From: Candidatus Eiseniibacteriota bacterium
GTDB lineage: Bacteria; Eisenbacteria; RBG-16-71-46
NCBI GenBank assembly: GCA_016178725.1
Contig: JACOSV010000036.1
Span: forward strand, 1-32,993
DNA: 32,993 nt
Reading direction: 5' to 3'
This document shows, piece after piece, positions 15,288 through 22,994 of the stretch; position 1 is the stretch's first letter, and every line of letters starts with the position of its first letter. The position numbers were made by a program, and so were the translations under genes. The notes below the pieces were generated by a model, which made no database searches, was not told the DNA's origin, and saw nothing but the letters and a program-made list of their open reading frames with translations.

Positions 15288-16466
15288 TCATTCGCGGCTG
15301 GTCCAGTTCGGTCCGGCGCCACCGCCGCCGGATGGGGCGCCCAGCGCCGGCGTGGCGGCGGGCTCCTCGCCGGCCCCGCCCCACATGCGGTCGGAAGTCG
15401 CGGAGATGCCCTTGAGCTTGAGCGACAGCTCGTTCGGGTTGTTGCAGTTCTTGAGCGCCTCTTCCTCGCTGATCACGCCCTCGCGCAGCAGGTTGAGCAC
15501 CGATTGATCGAACGTCTGCATGCCGTACTGCGTGACGCCCTCCGCCACCGCGGCCTGGATGAGCGAGACCTTGGTGTGGTCGAGGATGAACTCGCGGATG
15601 GTCGGCGTGCTCACCATGATCTCGACGCCCGGCACACGCCCGCCGCCGTCGCGCCGCGGGATCAGGCGCTGCGAGATCACCGCGCGCAGGTTCGAGGCGA
15701 TGGACATGCGCACCTCGTCGTGCTGGTGCGGCGGGTAGAACGAGATGATGCGCTGCAGCGTCTGCACCACGTCGGTGGTGTGGAGCGTCGACAGCACGAG
15801 GTGCCCGGTGTCGGCGGCCATGAGCGCGGTGCTCATGGTCTCGAGGTCGCGGATCTCGCCGACCAGGATGATGTCGGGGTCCTGGCGCAGCACGTACTTC
15901 AGGCCGTCGTGGAACGAGCGCGTGTCGAGGCAGACCTCGCGCTGGTGGATGAACGACATGCGGTCGCGGTGGAGGAACTCGATCGGGTCCTCGACGGTGA
16001 TGATGTTGCGCGTCGTGACCTTGTTGATCGCGTCGATCATCGCGGCGAGGGTCGTGGACTTGCCCGATCCCGTGCGGCCGGTGACCAGGATCAGCCCGCG
16101 CGGCGAGAACGCCAGCTCGCGCACGCCCGCCGGCAGCAACAGGTCCTCGATCGCCGGCACTTCGACCGGCACGTGGCGCAGCGCCAGCGCCGGCGTGCCG
16201 CGCTGCATGAAGATGTTGGCGCGGAAGCGCGCGAGACCCGAGACGCCGAACGCGAAGTCGATCTCGTTGTGTGTCGAAAAATAGAGCCGCTGCTCGTCGT
16301 TGAGCAGCTGGTCGGACACTTCGCGCAGCTCGCTCGCGGCGGGCGCGGGTTCGTCGAGCGTGTAGAGGATGCCGTCGACGCGCACCACCGGCGCGGTGCC
16401 GGCCTTGAGGTGCAGGTCGCTCGCCCGGGCGGCAATCATCTTCTCGAGCACAGCGCGGATGTTCAT
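15288..16466 (-). CDS. pilT: Type IV pilus retraction ATPase, PilT/PilU family
   Basis: 392 residues from the ATG at 16464-16466 (AAGG Shine-Dalgarno just upstream; another in-frame ATG lies 15 bases earlier). The hexameric cytoplasmic ATPase powers pilus retraction, twitching and DNA uptake. Motifs: N-terminal [18 protein letters not shown], Walker [10 protein letters not shown], Asp box [11 protein letters not shown], Walker [14 protein letters not shown] and His box [11 protein letters not shown]. The AIRNLIRE motif typical of PilT is not seen; the equivalent area reads [20 protein letters not shown], so the protein may be nearer PilU. The last 35 residues are a Gly/Ala/Pro-rich tail. It lies between accB and accC, where no pilus gene is expected. 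Confidence 0.9.
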   Translation of the reverse strand: MNIRAVLEKMIAARASDLHLKAGTAPVVRVDGILYTLDEPAPAASELREVSDQLLNDEQRLYFSTHNEIDFAFGVSGLARFRANIFMQRGTPALALRHVPVEVPAIEDLLLPAGVRELAFSPRGLILVTGRTGSGKSTTLAAMIDAINKVTTRNIITVEDPIEFLHRDRMSFIHQREVCLDTRSFHDGLKYVLRQDPDIILVGEIRDLETMSTALMAADTGHLVLSTLHTTDVVQTLQRIISFYPPHQHDEVRMSIASNLRAVISQRLIPRRDGGGRVPGVEIMVSTPTIREFILDHTKVSLIQAAVAEGVTQYGMQTFDQSVLNLLREGVISEEEALKNCNNPNELSLKLKGISATSDRMWGGAGEEPAATPALGAPSGGGGAGPNWTSRE

Positions 16467-16484
16467 GGATCCCTTTCGCATCTC

Positions 16485-16523
16485 GACCCGCGCGGGGCGC
16501 GGGTCGCCGCCATCATGGGCGGC
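16485..16523 (-). other. Two tandem hairpins in the accB-pilT spacer
   Basis: Within the 63-bp spacer are two adjacent perfect inverted repeats. One has an 8-bp stem (gacccgcg at 16485-16492, cgcgggtc at 16498-16505, 5-nt loop). The other has a 6-bp stem (gccgcc at 16506-16511, ggcggc at 16518-16523, 6-nt loop). Neither has a U-tract. They could attenuate or process the transcript so that accB is made in excess of pilT and accC. Confidence 0.45.
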
Positions 16524-16529
16524 CGCGCG

Positions 16530-17099
16530 CTAGAGCGGCTCGATCAGGAACAGCTTCTGTCCGAACTCCACCGGCTGGGCGTTCTCGACCAGGATGCGGA
16601 CGATGCGGCCCTTGGTTTCCGACTCGATCTCGTTCATCAGCTTCATCGCTTCGATGATGCAGACCGTCTGTCCCACCTCGACCACGTCGCCGACCTCGAC
16701 GTACGGGTCGGCGTCCGGGGCGGGCGCGCGATAGAAGGTACCCACCATCGGCGAGACGATCGGCGTCTGCGACTCGGCCGCGACCGCGGCCGGAGCGGGC
16801 GCCGCGGCGTGCGCCGGGCCCGCGGCCGGCGCGGTGACGTGCACCGCGGCGTTCGCCGACCCGGCGGTCGCGGCGATGCGGACGGTGCGACCGTCCGCGG
16901 TCACCTCGAGCTCGCCGATGCCGGTGCGCTGGACGAGACGGATGAGACGCCGTAGCTCGGCGACCGCGAAGCCGCCGAGTGTCCCGGTCGAGTTATCGGC
17001 CTTGGACCGGGCGGACTTGACGGCGCGCGGCGGCCGGGCGGACTTGACCGCGCCCGCCCTCGCCGCGGCCTTCGCGCCCTTGCGGCGCCTACCGGGCAT
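16530..17099 (-). CDS. accB: Acetyl-CoA carboxylase biotin carboxyl carrier protein
   Basis: 189 residues. BCCP carries the biotin that shuttles CO2 between AccC and the carboxyltransferase. A basic Lys/Arg/Ala-rich N-terminus (1-35, with AVKSAR repeated) is followed by the N-terminal domain (about 46-80), an Ala/Pro linker (about 85-110) and the biotinyl domain (about 112-189). The canonical EAMKLMNE places biotin on K153, and [20 protein letters not shown] is also typical. The start overlaps aroQ by 11 bases. The basic leader is longer than in E. coli BCCP (156 residues); a later start is possible but no better ribosome site is visible. Confidence 0.94.
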   Translation of the reverse strand: MPGRRRKGAKAAARAGAVKSARPPRAVKSARSKADNSTGTLGGFAVAELRRLIRLVQRTGIGELEVTADGRTVRIAATAGSANAAVHVTAPAAGPAHAAAPAPAAVAAESQTPIVSPMVGTFYRAPAPDADPYVEVGDVVEVGQTVCIIEAMKLMNEIESETKGRIVRILVENAQPVEFGQKLFLIEPL

Positions 17100-17532
17100 G
17101 GGCGAGGTGGCCCGCGAGCGCGCGCAGGCCGAGGAGGTAGCTGTCGGCGCCGAATCCCTGGATCACGCCGACCGCCGCCCCGGCGACGAGCGACGTGTGA
17201 CGGAACGGCTCGCGCGCCGCGGTGTTGGTGAGATGCACCTCGACCACCGGCACGCCCGCCGCCGCGACCGCGTCACGCAGCGCAACGCTGGTGTGCGTCA
17301 GGCCGCCGGGATTCAGCAGGATGCCGTCGGTGCGCCCGCGGGCGCCGTGCAGCGTGTCGATCAGAACACCCTCGTGGTTGCTCTGGTGGGACTTGACCTC
17401 GACGCCCAGCTCGGCGGCGAGGCGTTCGAGACGCTGGACGATGTCGGACAGGGAGTCGTGCCCGTAGACGTCGGGCTCGCGGGTGCCGAGAGCGTCGAGG
17501 TTCGGACCGTGCAGGACCAGGATTCGGTGCAT
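17089..17532 (-). CDS. aroQ: 3-dehydroquinate dehydratase, type II
   Basis: 147 residues, normal for the small dodecameric type II enzyme that makes 3-dehydroshikimate in the shikimate pathway. It starts [20 protein letters not shown] with the catalytic Tyr at 23 (DVYG). [12 protein letters not shown] (the lid and substrate loop), [17 protein letters not shown] and VEVHLTN (catalytic His) follow, then [20 protein letters not shown]. All key motifs are conserved. It follows aroB with a 6-bp gap, so two shikimate steps (dehydroquinate synthesis and dehydration) are adjacent, and it overlaps accB by 11 bases. Confidence 0.95.
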   Translation of the reverse strand: MHRILVLHGPNLDALGTREPDVYGHDSLSDIVQRLERLAAELGVEVKSHQSNHEGVLIDTLHGARGRTDGILLNPGGLTHTSVALRDAVAAAGVPVVEVHLTNTAAREPFRHTSLVAGAAVGVIQGFGADSYLLGLRALAGHLAHAR

Positions 17533-17538
17533 TCAGGG

Positions 17539-18666
17539 TCAGCGCCGGGACGCCGGCTGACCAACATGGGGGCCGGCACCGACTTCGAGCATGGCCGCCC
17601 GCATGCGGCGGCGATCGATCGGACGCGGCACGCTAGCATGGCCGATACGAGGGGTCAACACCCAGCGCACCCCGCGCGCGCGCTTCTTGTCGTGGCGCAT
17701 CGCGTTCTCGAGCCGCGCGATCGCGACCGGCGGCATGCGGCGCGGGAGATGGAGGCGATCGAGCAGCGTCTCCAGCCGCGCGCGATCGCGCTCCGCGAGT
17801 CCCGCCTCGGCGACCGAGAGCCGCGCCGCGGCGCGCATGCCGATCGCCACCGCCTCGCCGTGCGCGATGCGCGCGTAGCCGAGCGCCGCTTCGATCGCGT
17901 GGCCGAGCGTGTGACCGAAGTTGAGCGCCGTGCGGGCGCCGCCCTCGCGCTCGCGCTCGTCGTCGCGCACGATCTTCGCCTTGGCGGCGACCGCGCGGCG
18001 CACGGCTTCGGCGAGCGCGCGCGGCGTGCCGGCGGAGAGTGCCGCGGCATGGCGCTCGCACCAGCGGAAGAGCGCGGCGTCGACCGCGAAGCCCATCTTC
18101 ACCACCTCGGCGAGCCCGGCGCGGCGCTGACGCGCAGGCAGCGTCGCGAGCACCTCGGGATCGGCGACCACCAGCGCCGGCTGGTGGAACGCGCCGACGA
18201 GGTTCTTTCCGGCGGCGAGGTCGATCGCCGTCTTGCCGCCGACCGAGCTGTCCACCTGCGCGAGCAGCGTGGTCGGAACGCCGATCCACGCCACACCGCG
18301 CAGCCACGTCGCCGCGGCGAAGCCGGCGAGGTCGCCGACCGATCCGCCGCCGAGCGCCACGATCGCATCGCGGCGGCCTAGCCCAAGCGCGGCGAGGCGG
18401 TCCCACACGCGCGCGAGCACGCCGGCCTGCTTGGCGCGCTCGCCGCGCGGCACGAGCACGAGGTCGGCGGCGATGCCGGCGCGGCGCAGCGAGCGCAGCG
18501 CGCGGCCGCCGTGGAGCCGGACGACGTGCGGATCGGCGATCATGGCCGCTCGCGCGACGCCGGTCGCGCGGACCAGCGGCCCCAGCCGATCGAGCGCACC
18601 GCGGGCGATGACGATGCGCGACGCGCCGGGCGCGGCGGAATAGCGGACGCGGATCGTCGAGGCCAT
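17539..18666 (-). CDS. aroB: 3-dehydroquinate synthase
   Basis: 375 residues. It converts DAHP to 3-dehydroquinate using NAD and a divalent metal. Visible: ALGGGSVGDLAGFAAATWLR (NAD loop), GVPTTLLAQVDSSVGGKTAI, NLVGAFHQP, the metal ligands in GLAEVVKMG (Glu), NFGHTLGHAIEAAL (His) and IAHGEAVAIGM (His), plus RHDKK-type MRHDKKRARG near the C-terminus. The last 30 residues are an unconserved tail. It looks like the first gene of aroB-aroQ-accB-pilT-accC: a 97-bp gap precedes it, with a TANNNT box 6 nt before the ATG and no Shine-Dalgarno. Confidence 0.95.
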   Translation of the reverse strand: MASTIRVRYSAAPGASRIVIARGALDRLGPLVRATGVARAAMIADPHVVRLHGGRALRSLRRAGIAADLVLVPRGERAKQAGVLARVWDRLAALGLGRRDAIVALGGGSVGDLAGFAAATWLRGVAWIGVPTTLLAQVDSSVGGKTAIDLAAGKNLVGAFHQPALVVADPEVLATLPARQRRAGLAEVVKMGFAVDAALFRWCERHAAALSAGTPRALAEAVRRAVAAKAKIVRDDEREREGGARTALNFGHTLGHAIEAALGYARIAHGEAVAIGMRAAARLSVAEAGLAERDRARLETLLDRLHLPRRMPPVAIARLENAMRHDKKRARGVRWVLTPRIGHASVPRPIDRRRMRAAMLEVGAGPHVGQPASRR

Positions 18667-18672
18667 GCGCGG

Positions 18673-18680
18673 AGACTAGC
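18673..18680 (-). promoter_or_regulatory. Candidate leaderless -10 box of aroB (GCTAGTCT)
   Basis: Minus-strand GCTAGTCT ends 6 nt before the aroB ATG and fits GYTARNCT. There is no Shine-Dalgarno in between. A 6-bp inverted repeat just upstream (ccggcg at 18693-18698, cgccgg at 18705-18710) may mark the end of the preceding HtrA-like transcript. Confidence 0.45.
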
Positions 18681-18763
18681 GCGGCGGCCCGGCCGGCGGA
18701 AACGCGCCGGGAACGCGAGCGAGCGCGCGCGAGCGCGGGCGACGCCGCGCGACGCCGCGCGGT

Positions 18764-20035
18764 CTACCGCCGGTCGCCCTCGCCGGTCTTGATCCGCTCC
18801 ATCTCCTGGCGCAGCCGCTCGATCTCGCGCGAGAGCTCGGCGACGCGCTTCGGACCGTCGGGAGCGGTCTCGCCGCCCGCGAGCCATTGCGGCACGCGCT
18901 CGGGCGAGGCGGCGAGCGTGATCTGCGCGTGATGCTCGGTGTCGCGCCGCACCCAGACCAGCGTCATGGTCCTCCCCGGCGGCGTCGCGAGCACCCAGCG
19001 CGCGAGCTGCTCCGGCGTCTCGACGCGTTCGTCGGCGAACGCCACGATCAGATCGCCGGGGCGCAGGCCGGCGCGGTTCGCGGGACCGGCGGCGACGATG
19101 CCTTCGACCAGCGCGCCGATCGGCGTGCTCGGGCCGCCTTCGCGATCGCTCTCGAGGCTCGCCGCAAGCGTGCTCACGCCGAGGTAGCCGTGCGCGACGC
19201 TGCCGTTCTTCTTCAGGCTCTCGAACACCGGCCTCAAGGTCTCGACCGGCATCGCGAAGCTGGCGCCGCCCGAGCTCCGTCCCGCGCCGTCGCCGCCGGC
19301 GAGGTCGGGCGAGCCGAGCTCGCCCTGAACGAGGCCGACGAGCTCGCCGCGGATGTTGAGCGCGGCGGCGCCGCTGTTGCCGGGATACACGGTGTTGGTG
19401 AGCTGGAGCAGCGACTGGCCCGGCTCGCGATGGCGCTGCGCGACGTTGCCGAGCGACTGCGTCGGCTGCGTGTTGTACGACGTGCCGAGCGACACGATCC
19501 AGTCGCCGACGCGCGCCGCGCGTCCCTCGGCGAACTTGAGATAGGGCAGCCGCAGCGACGGCACGCGCAGCAACGCGACGTTGAACACCGGGTCGACACC
19601 GACCACGGTCGCCTCGACCTCGAGGCCGTTGGCGGTCGCGACCAGCACGCGTTCGGCGGCCATCGCGACGCTGGCGGTGGTGAGGACGAGGTCCTCGTCC
19701 ACCGCGACGCCGCTGCCGACGCGCGTGTGCGCGCGCGGCGCGGCAGGCACGGCGCTCGTCGCGGCTGCGGCGTTCGCGGCCGCGGATTTCGCGGTGCTCT
19801 CGATGTTGACCGCGAACACCGTCACGACCGAGGGCCGCGCGCGGCGGGCGATCTGATCGACGTCGGTCTGGAGCGCGGAAAGCGTGTTCTGCGCGCGCGA
19901 GGGCGAGCCGGACGCGGCGATCAGCGCGAGGGCGAGCGCCGGCGCGAGCCACGCGGCGGCGCGGGCGGGGGCGTCATGGACACGTCCGCGCCGCGCGGCG
20001 CTAGAAGGTGATGACAGCCTTCGCACCCTGCACAT
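18764..20035 (-). CDS. HtrA/Deg-family trypsin-fold protein with PDZ domain, catalytic triad degraded
   Basis: 423 residues. After a long basic leader and hydrophobic stretch (28-46), a likely signal peptidase site, SRA|Q, leaves Gln first. The trypsin-like domain (about 55-265) aligns with HtrA, but the catalytic His position (normally LTNxHV) reads LTTASVA with Ser122. The Asp position (normally DPxxDLAVL) reads DPVFNVALL with Asn152. The Ser is kept in PGNSGAAAL (S221). One PDZ domain follows (about 300-375, GIVAAGPANRAGLRPGDLIV), then a short C-terminal helix (EIERLRQEMERIK). It is therefore probably a non-proteolytic chaperone or sensor. The start overlaps the anti-sigma gene by 35 bp; no better in-frame start was found. 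The frame is intact, so it is not an obvious pseudogene. Confidence 0.82.
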   Translation of the reverse strand: MCRVRRLSSPSSAARRGRVHDAPARAAAWLAPALALALIAASGSPSRAQNTLSALQTDVDQIARRARPSVVTVFAVNIESTAKSAAANAAAATSAVPAAPRAHTRVGSGVAVDEDLVLTTASVAMAAERVLVATANGLEVEATVVGVDPVFNVALLRVPSLRLPYLKFAEGRAARVGDWIVSLGTSYNTQPTQSLGNVAQRHREPGQSLLQLTNTVYPGNSGAAALNIRGELVGLVQGELGSPDLAGGDGAGRSSGGASFAMPVETLRPVFESLKKNGSVAHGYLGVSTLAASLESDREGGPSTPIGALVEGIVAAGPANRAGLRPGDLIVAFADERVETPEQLARWVLATPPGRTMTLVWVRRDTEHHAQITLAASPERVPQWLAGGETAPDGPKRVAELSREIERLRQEMERIKTGEGDRR

Positions 20036-20612
20036 TCGGGTTGAGCCTGAGCGCGGTGTGCGCGCGACCCTTGCGCACCGTGACCGGATCGAGGACGAAC
20101 TCGACGTCGTGACGGTGATCGAAGAGGCTGTCGACGACCGCGGCGGTCCGGCCGACCGGGATCGGCGCGGGCACCGTGTTCGCCGGGCCGCTCGCGCCGA
20201 CGGGCATCGCCGGCGTCACCAGCACCGGCTGCTGCACCGCGTTCGGATCGACGCGGTTCGCCATGTGCGCGGCCGGCGTCATGCCCATCCACTGGAGCGC
20301 GGTCGCCGCGGCGATCGTCACCAGCGCCGCCGTCGCCGTCACCGGAATCCAGCGCGGCGTCGTACTGACCGGCAGACGATCGGGCGCGGGCGTCGCGCGG
20401 CGGGCGCGCGCCAGCGCGCGTTCGGCGAGACCCGGCGTCACCTCGGCGCGCGGCAGCGACGACACCAGCTCGATCGAGCGCGCGAACGCCTCGTATTCGG
20501 TGCGACAGCGCTCGCACGACGCGAAGTGGGACTCGAGCCAGTCGCGCTCGGCGAGCGTGATCTCGTCGTCCCAGTACGACCCGAACAGGCTGCGGGCGTG
20601 ACCGCAGTTCAT
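20001..20612 (-). CDS. Membrane-anchored zinc-finger anti-sigma factor
   Basis: 203 residues. The N-terminus carries the ZAS (zf-HC2) signature HFASCERC (H29, C33, C36) together with C3, which binds the ECF sigma factor in the cytoplasm. One membrane helix lies at about 88-108 (WIPVTATAALVTIAAATALQ), leaving about 95 residues outside the membrane, without a recognised sensor domain. The ATG overlaps the sigma stop as ATGA, the classic arrangement for a sigma/anti-sigma pair. The next gene is the HtrA-like protein, whose N-terminus it overlaps. Signal and release mechanism are unknown. Confidence 0.88.
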   Translation of the reverse strand: MNCGHARSLFGSYWDDEITLAERDWLESHFASCERCRTEYEAFARSIELVSSLPRAEVTPGLAERALARARRATPAPDRLPVSTTPRWIPVTATAALVTIAAATALQWMGMTPAAHMANRVDPNAVQQPVLVTPAMPVGASGPANTVPAPIPVGRTAAVVDSLFDHRHDVEFVLDPVTVRKGRAHTALRLNPNVQGAKAVITF

Positions 20613-21244
20613 GGCGTCCCTTCCCTGCGCAGTAGCGGTTGGAGTTTGCGCTTCAGCATCCCGCGTGCCCGGTTGATGCGCGAGCGCACCGTGCCGCCCG
20701 GGATGCGAAGCATCTGTCCGATCTCCTCGTACGCGAAGCCCTCGATGTCCCGGAGCACCAGCGCGACTCGATACTTCTCCGGCACCGTCGCGATGGCGCG
20801 CCCGACGGCCTGCTGGAGCTGCTCCCGCTGGAGCGTCGTCTCCTGGCCCTCGGCCGGGTCGGCCAGCATCGGCGTGCTGTCGTGCATCAGCTCCTGCAGC
20901 GCGTCGAGGCTGAACCAGTTGCGTTTCCGAACCCGCCGCCGGATCTCGTTCTTCGCGAGATTCGCGGCGATGGTGAACAGCCAGGTGGAGAACTTTGAGC
21001 CACGGCGGTAATTCCGCCGGTGGACGTACACGCGCACGAACACTTCCTGCGCGAGATCGTCCGAACACTCACGATCGTTCAGCACCCGCGTGATGAGATT
21101 CGTCACGCGCCCCTGAAAGCGACGCACGAGCTCCGAGAATGCGCGCTCGTCGTCCTCCGCCACCCGACCCATGAGGTCCTCGTCCGAGAGGCTCAAGATC
21201 GGAGTCGGGACGGGGTCGCGGTCAGGCGCCACGGACGGACTCAC
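20609..21244 (-). CDS. ECF-type RNA polymerase sigma factor (RpoE-like)
   Basis: 211 residues. Region 2 (about 25-100) includes AFSELVRRFQGRVTNLITRV, DDLAQEVFVRVY and KFSTWLFTIAANLAKNEIRR. Region 4 (about 145-200) includes VPEKYRVALVLRDIEGFAYE and GTVRSRINRARGMLKRKL, the -35 recognition helix. No sigma region 1 or 3 is present, as expected for group IV. The GTG start has an AGGA Shine-Dalgarno 7 nt upstream. It is followed by its zinc-finger anti-sigma factor with a 4-bp overlap and then by an HtrA-like gene, a layout resembling envelope-stress regulons. The upstream TPR gene ends 39 bp before it and may be co-transcribed. Confidence 0.93.
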   Translation of the reverse strand: MSPSVAPDRDPVPTPILSLSDEDLMGRVAEDDERAFSELVRRFQGRVTNLITRVLNDRECSDDLAQEVFVRVYVHRRNYRRGSKFSTWLFTIAANLAKNEIRRRVRKRNWFSLDALQELMHDSTPMLADPAEGQETTLQREQLQQAVGRAIATVPEKYRVALVLRDIEGFAYEEIGQMLRIPGGTVRSRINRARGMLKRKLQPLLRREGTP

Positions 21245-21283
21245 CTGTCGTTCCTACCCCAAGCGGCATCGAGGGTTCCCCGT

Positions 21284-22954
21284 TCAGTGCAGCGAATCGA
21301 GCTTGGCCTTGACGCGTGCGTTGGCCGGGTCGGCGGCAAGGCAGAGTCGGTACTGCTCACGGGCCAAGTCCTTGAGCGCCAAGTCCTTGTAGATGTCGCC
21401 CAGATGCTCGAGTACCTCCGGGTCGCCGCCGGTCAGGCGTGCGGCCCGCTCGAGCTGGGTGCGCGCCTCGCCCATGCGGCCGAGCCGGTAGTAGGCCCAG
21501 CCGAGCGAATCCACGAACGCCCCGTTGTCGGGATCGTGGGCGAGCGCGCGCTCGATCATGTCGAGCGCCTGCTCCAGGTTCTCACCGTGGTCGGCCCACA
21601 GATACCCGAGGAAGTTGAGCGCGGTCGGATTCTCGGGCTCGCGCGCCAGCACGTCGCGCGCGGCAGCCTCGGCGCCCGCCAGGTCGCCGAGCTTCTCGCG
21701 GCACGCGGCGAGATCGAACGAGAGCCCGTCCACGCTCGGGAACCGCGTGCGCGCCTCGACCCACGCGCGCTCGGCGTCCTTCCAGCGCTTCTGGTCTTGA
21801 TAGAAGCGCGCGAGCACGGCGCGCGGCGCGAGCGAATCGGGCACCATCGCGACCGCGCGCTCGAGGTGCTGGAGCGCGGCGTCGGGCTGCTTGTCGAGCA
21901 CGCGTGCGCGTGCGGCGACGATGTGCCCGCGATAGTCGTCGGCGTGGCGGCTCGCCCAGCCCTCGGCCTCGGCGACCCCCTGCTTCGCGAGATCGTAGCG
22001 GCCGAGGATCGCGACCGCCGCGGCGAGCACCTCGGGATCGTCGGGCCAGCGGCGGCGCATGGATTGCAGCACCTGCTGGCCGTCGCTCGTGCGCTTCGCC
22101 GCGAACGCGAGATCGGCGGCGATGCCCGCGGCCTCGCGATCCTCGGGCTCGGCGCGGGTCAGCGCGCGCGCCTCGCGGAACGCCTCGTCGTAGCGCCTGC
22201 CCTGCGCGAGCAGCCGGATCGTGCGGCGGCGCGTGAGCCCGTCATCGGGATGCGCGGCGAGGTGCAGGCGGTAGAGGTCGAGCGCCTGCGACGTGCGTCC
22301 GAGGTTCTCGTCGATCCAGCCCTGGAGGAACGGCATGCCGGGACGCAGCGGGTTCATCTCGGCCGCCTCGTGGAGCGCGGTGTCGGCGGCTCCGAAGCGG
22401 CCGAGCCGCGCCTCGCCGGCCGCGAGCTGGAACCACGACTCGGCGTCTTCGGGGTCGAGGAACGCCACGCGGCGATAGCTGCGCACGACGATGTCGATGC
22501 GGTCCTGGGCTTCGGCGGCGCGCGCGAGCGTGCGCAGGTACTCGACGTGCTCCGAATCGACGGCGACCGACGCTTCGAGCGGCGCCAGCGCCTCGCCGCC
22601 GCGCTGAAGGTTGAGCAGCGCCGCGCCCTTGAGCCACAGCGCCCGCGCGTCGTCGGGCGCGATCTTGAGCGCGCGCTCGGCGAACTCGAGCGAGCGCGCC
22701 GGATCGCCTGCGAGCGCCGAGGCCTCGCTCACGCGCCGCGCGAGCGCCACCGATCCGTCGTCGAGCAGCAGCGCGCGCGAGTACTCGGAGAGGGCGAGAT
22801 CGCGCTGCCCGCGCTCCTCGAGCAGCCGGCCCTGAATGAAGCGGCGCAGCGCCTCTTCACTCGGAGGGTGGGGCCCGGAAGCCTGCGGTGGGGCTGCCGT
22901 GGGTGGCGTCGAGGTCGCGGCGAGTACGACGAGAGTGCACGCGACGAGCAGCAT
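21284..22954 (-). CDS. Exported tetratricopeptide-repeat protein
   Basis: 556 residues made almost wholly of TPR units (about 12-14 by eye) after a hydrophobic N-terminus. The best conserved units are near the C-terminus: NPTALNFLGYLWADHGENLE, MIERALAHDPDNGAFVDSLG and WAYYRLGRMGEARTQLERAA. This LNxLGY-DNGAxxDSLGW type is common in TPR proteins of outer-membrane lineages, but no specific function follows. MLLVAC at the very start resembles a lipobox with Cys6, though it is too close to the N-terminus to be a normal lipoprotein signal. An in-frame TAA four codons upstream of the ATG excludes a longer form. No Shine-Dalgarno; a TANNNT box sits 9 nt before the start. Confidence 0.85.
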   Translation of the reverse strand: MLLVACTLVVLAATSTPPTAAPPQASGPHPPSEEALRRFIQGRLLEERGQRDLALSEYSRALLLDDGSVALARRVSEASALAGDPARSLEFAERALKIAPDDARALWLKGAALLNLQRGGEALAPLEASVAVDSEHVEYLRTLARAAEAQDRIDIVVRSYRRVAFLDPEDAESWFQLAAGEARLGRFGAADTALHEAAEMNPLRPGMPFLQGWIDENLGRTSQALDLYRLHLAAHPDDGLTRRRTIRLLAQGRRYDEAFREARALTRAEPEDREAAGIAADLAFAAKRTSDGQQVLQSMRRRWPDDPEVLAAAVAILGRYDLAKQGVAEAEGWASRHADDYRGHIVAARARVLDKQPDAALQHLERAVAMVPDSLAPRAVLARFYQDQKRWKDAERAWVEARTRFPSVDGLSFDLAACREKLGDLAGAEAAARDVLAREPENPTALNFLGYLWADHGENLEQALDMIERALAHDPDNGAFVDSLGWAYYRLGRMGEARTQLERAARLTGGDPEVLEHLGDIYKDLALKDLAREQYRLCLAADPANARVKAKLDSLH

Positions 22955-22963
22955 GAGGACTAA

Positions 22964-22971
22964 AGGTTAGC
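22964..22971 (-). promoter_or_regulatory. Candidate leaderless -10 box of the TPR gene (GCTAACCT)
   Basis: Minus-strand GCTAACCT ends 9 nt before the ATG at 22952-22954 and matches GYTARNCT. It lies in the 40-bp gap after the rmlD-like gene, so the TPR-sigma-anti-sigma-HtrA group may be its own transcription unit. Confidence 0.45.
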
Positions 22972-22994
22972 ACAGGGGGACGAGCGCGGGCCGC

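Noticed and set aside
18764..20035. HtrA-like gene as a pseudogene
   Set aside because: The frame is intact from signal peptide to C-terminal helix and the PDZ domain is well kept; only catalytic residues are changed, which fits a pseudoenzyme rather than decay.
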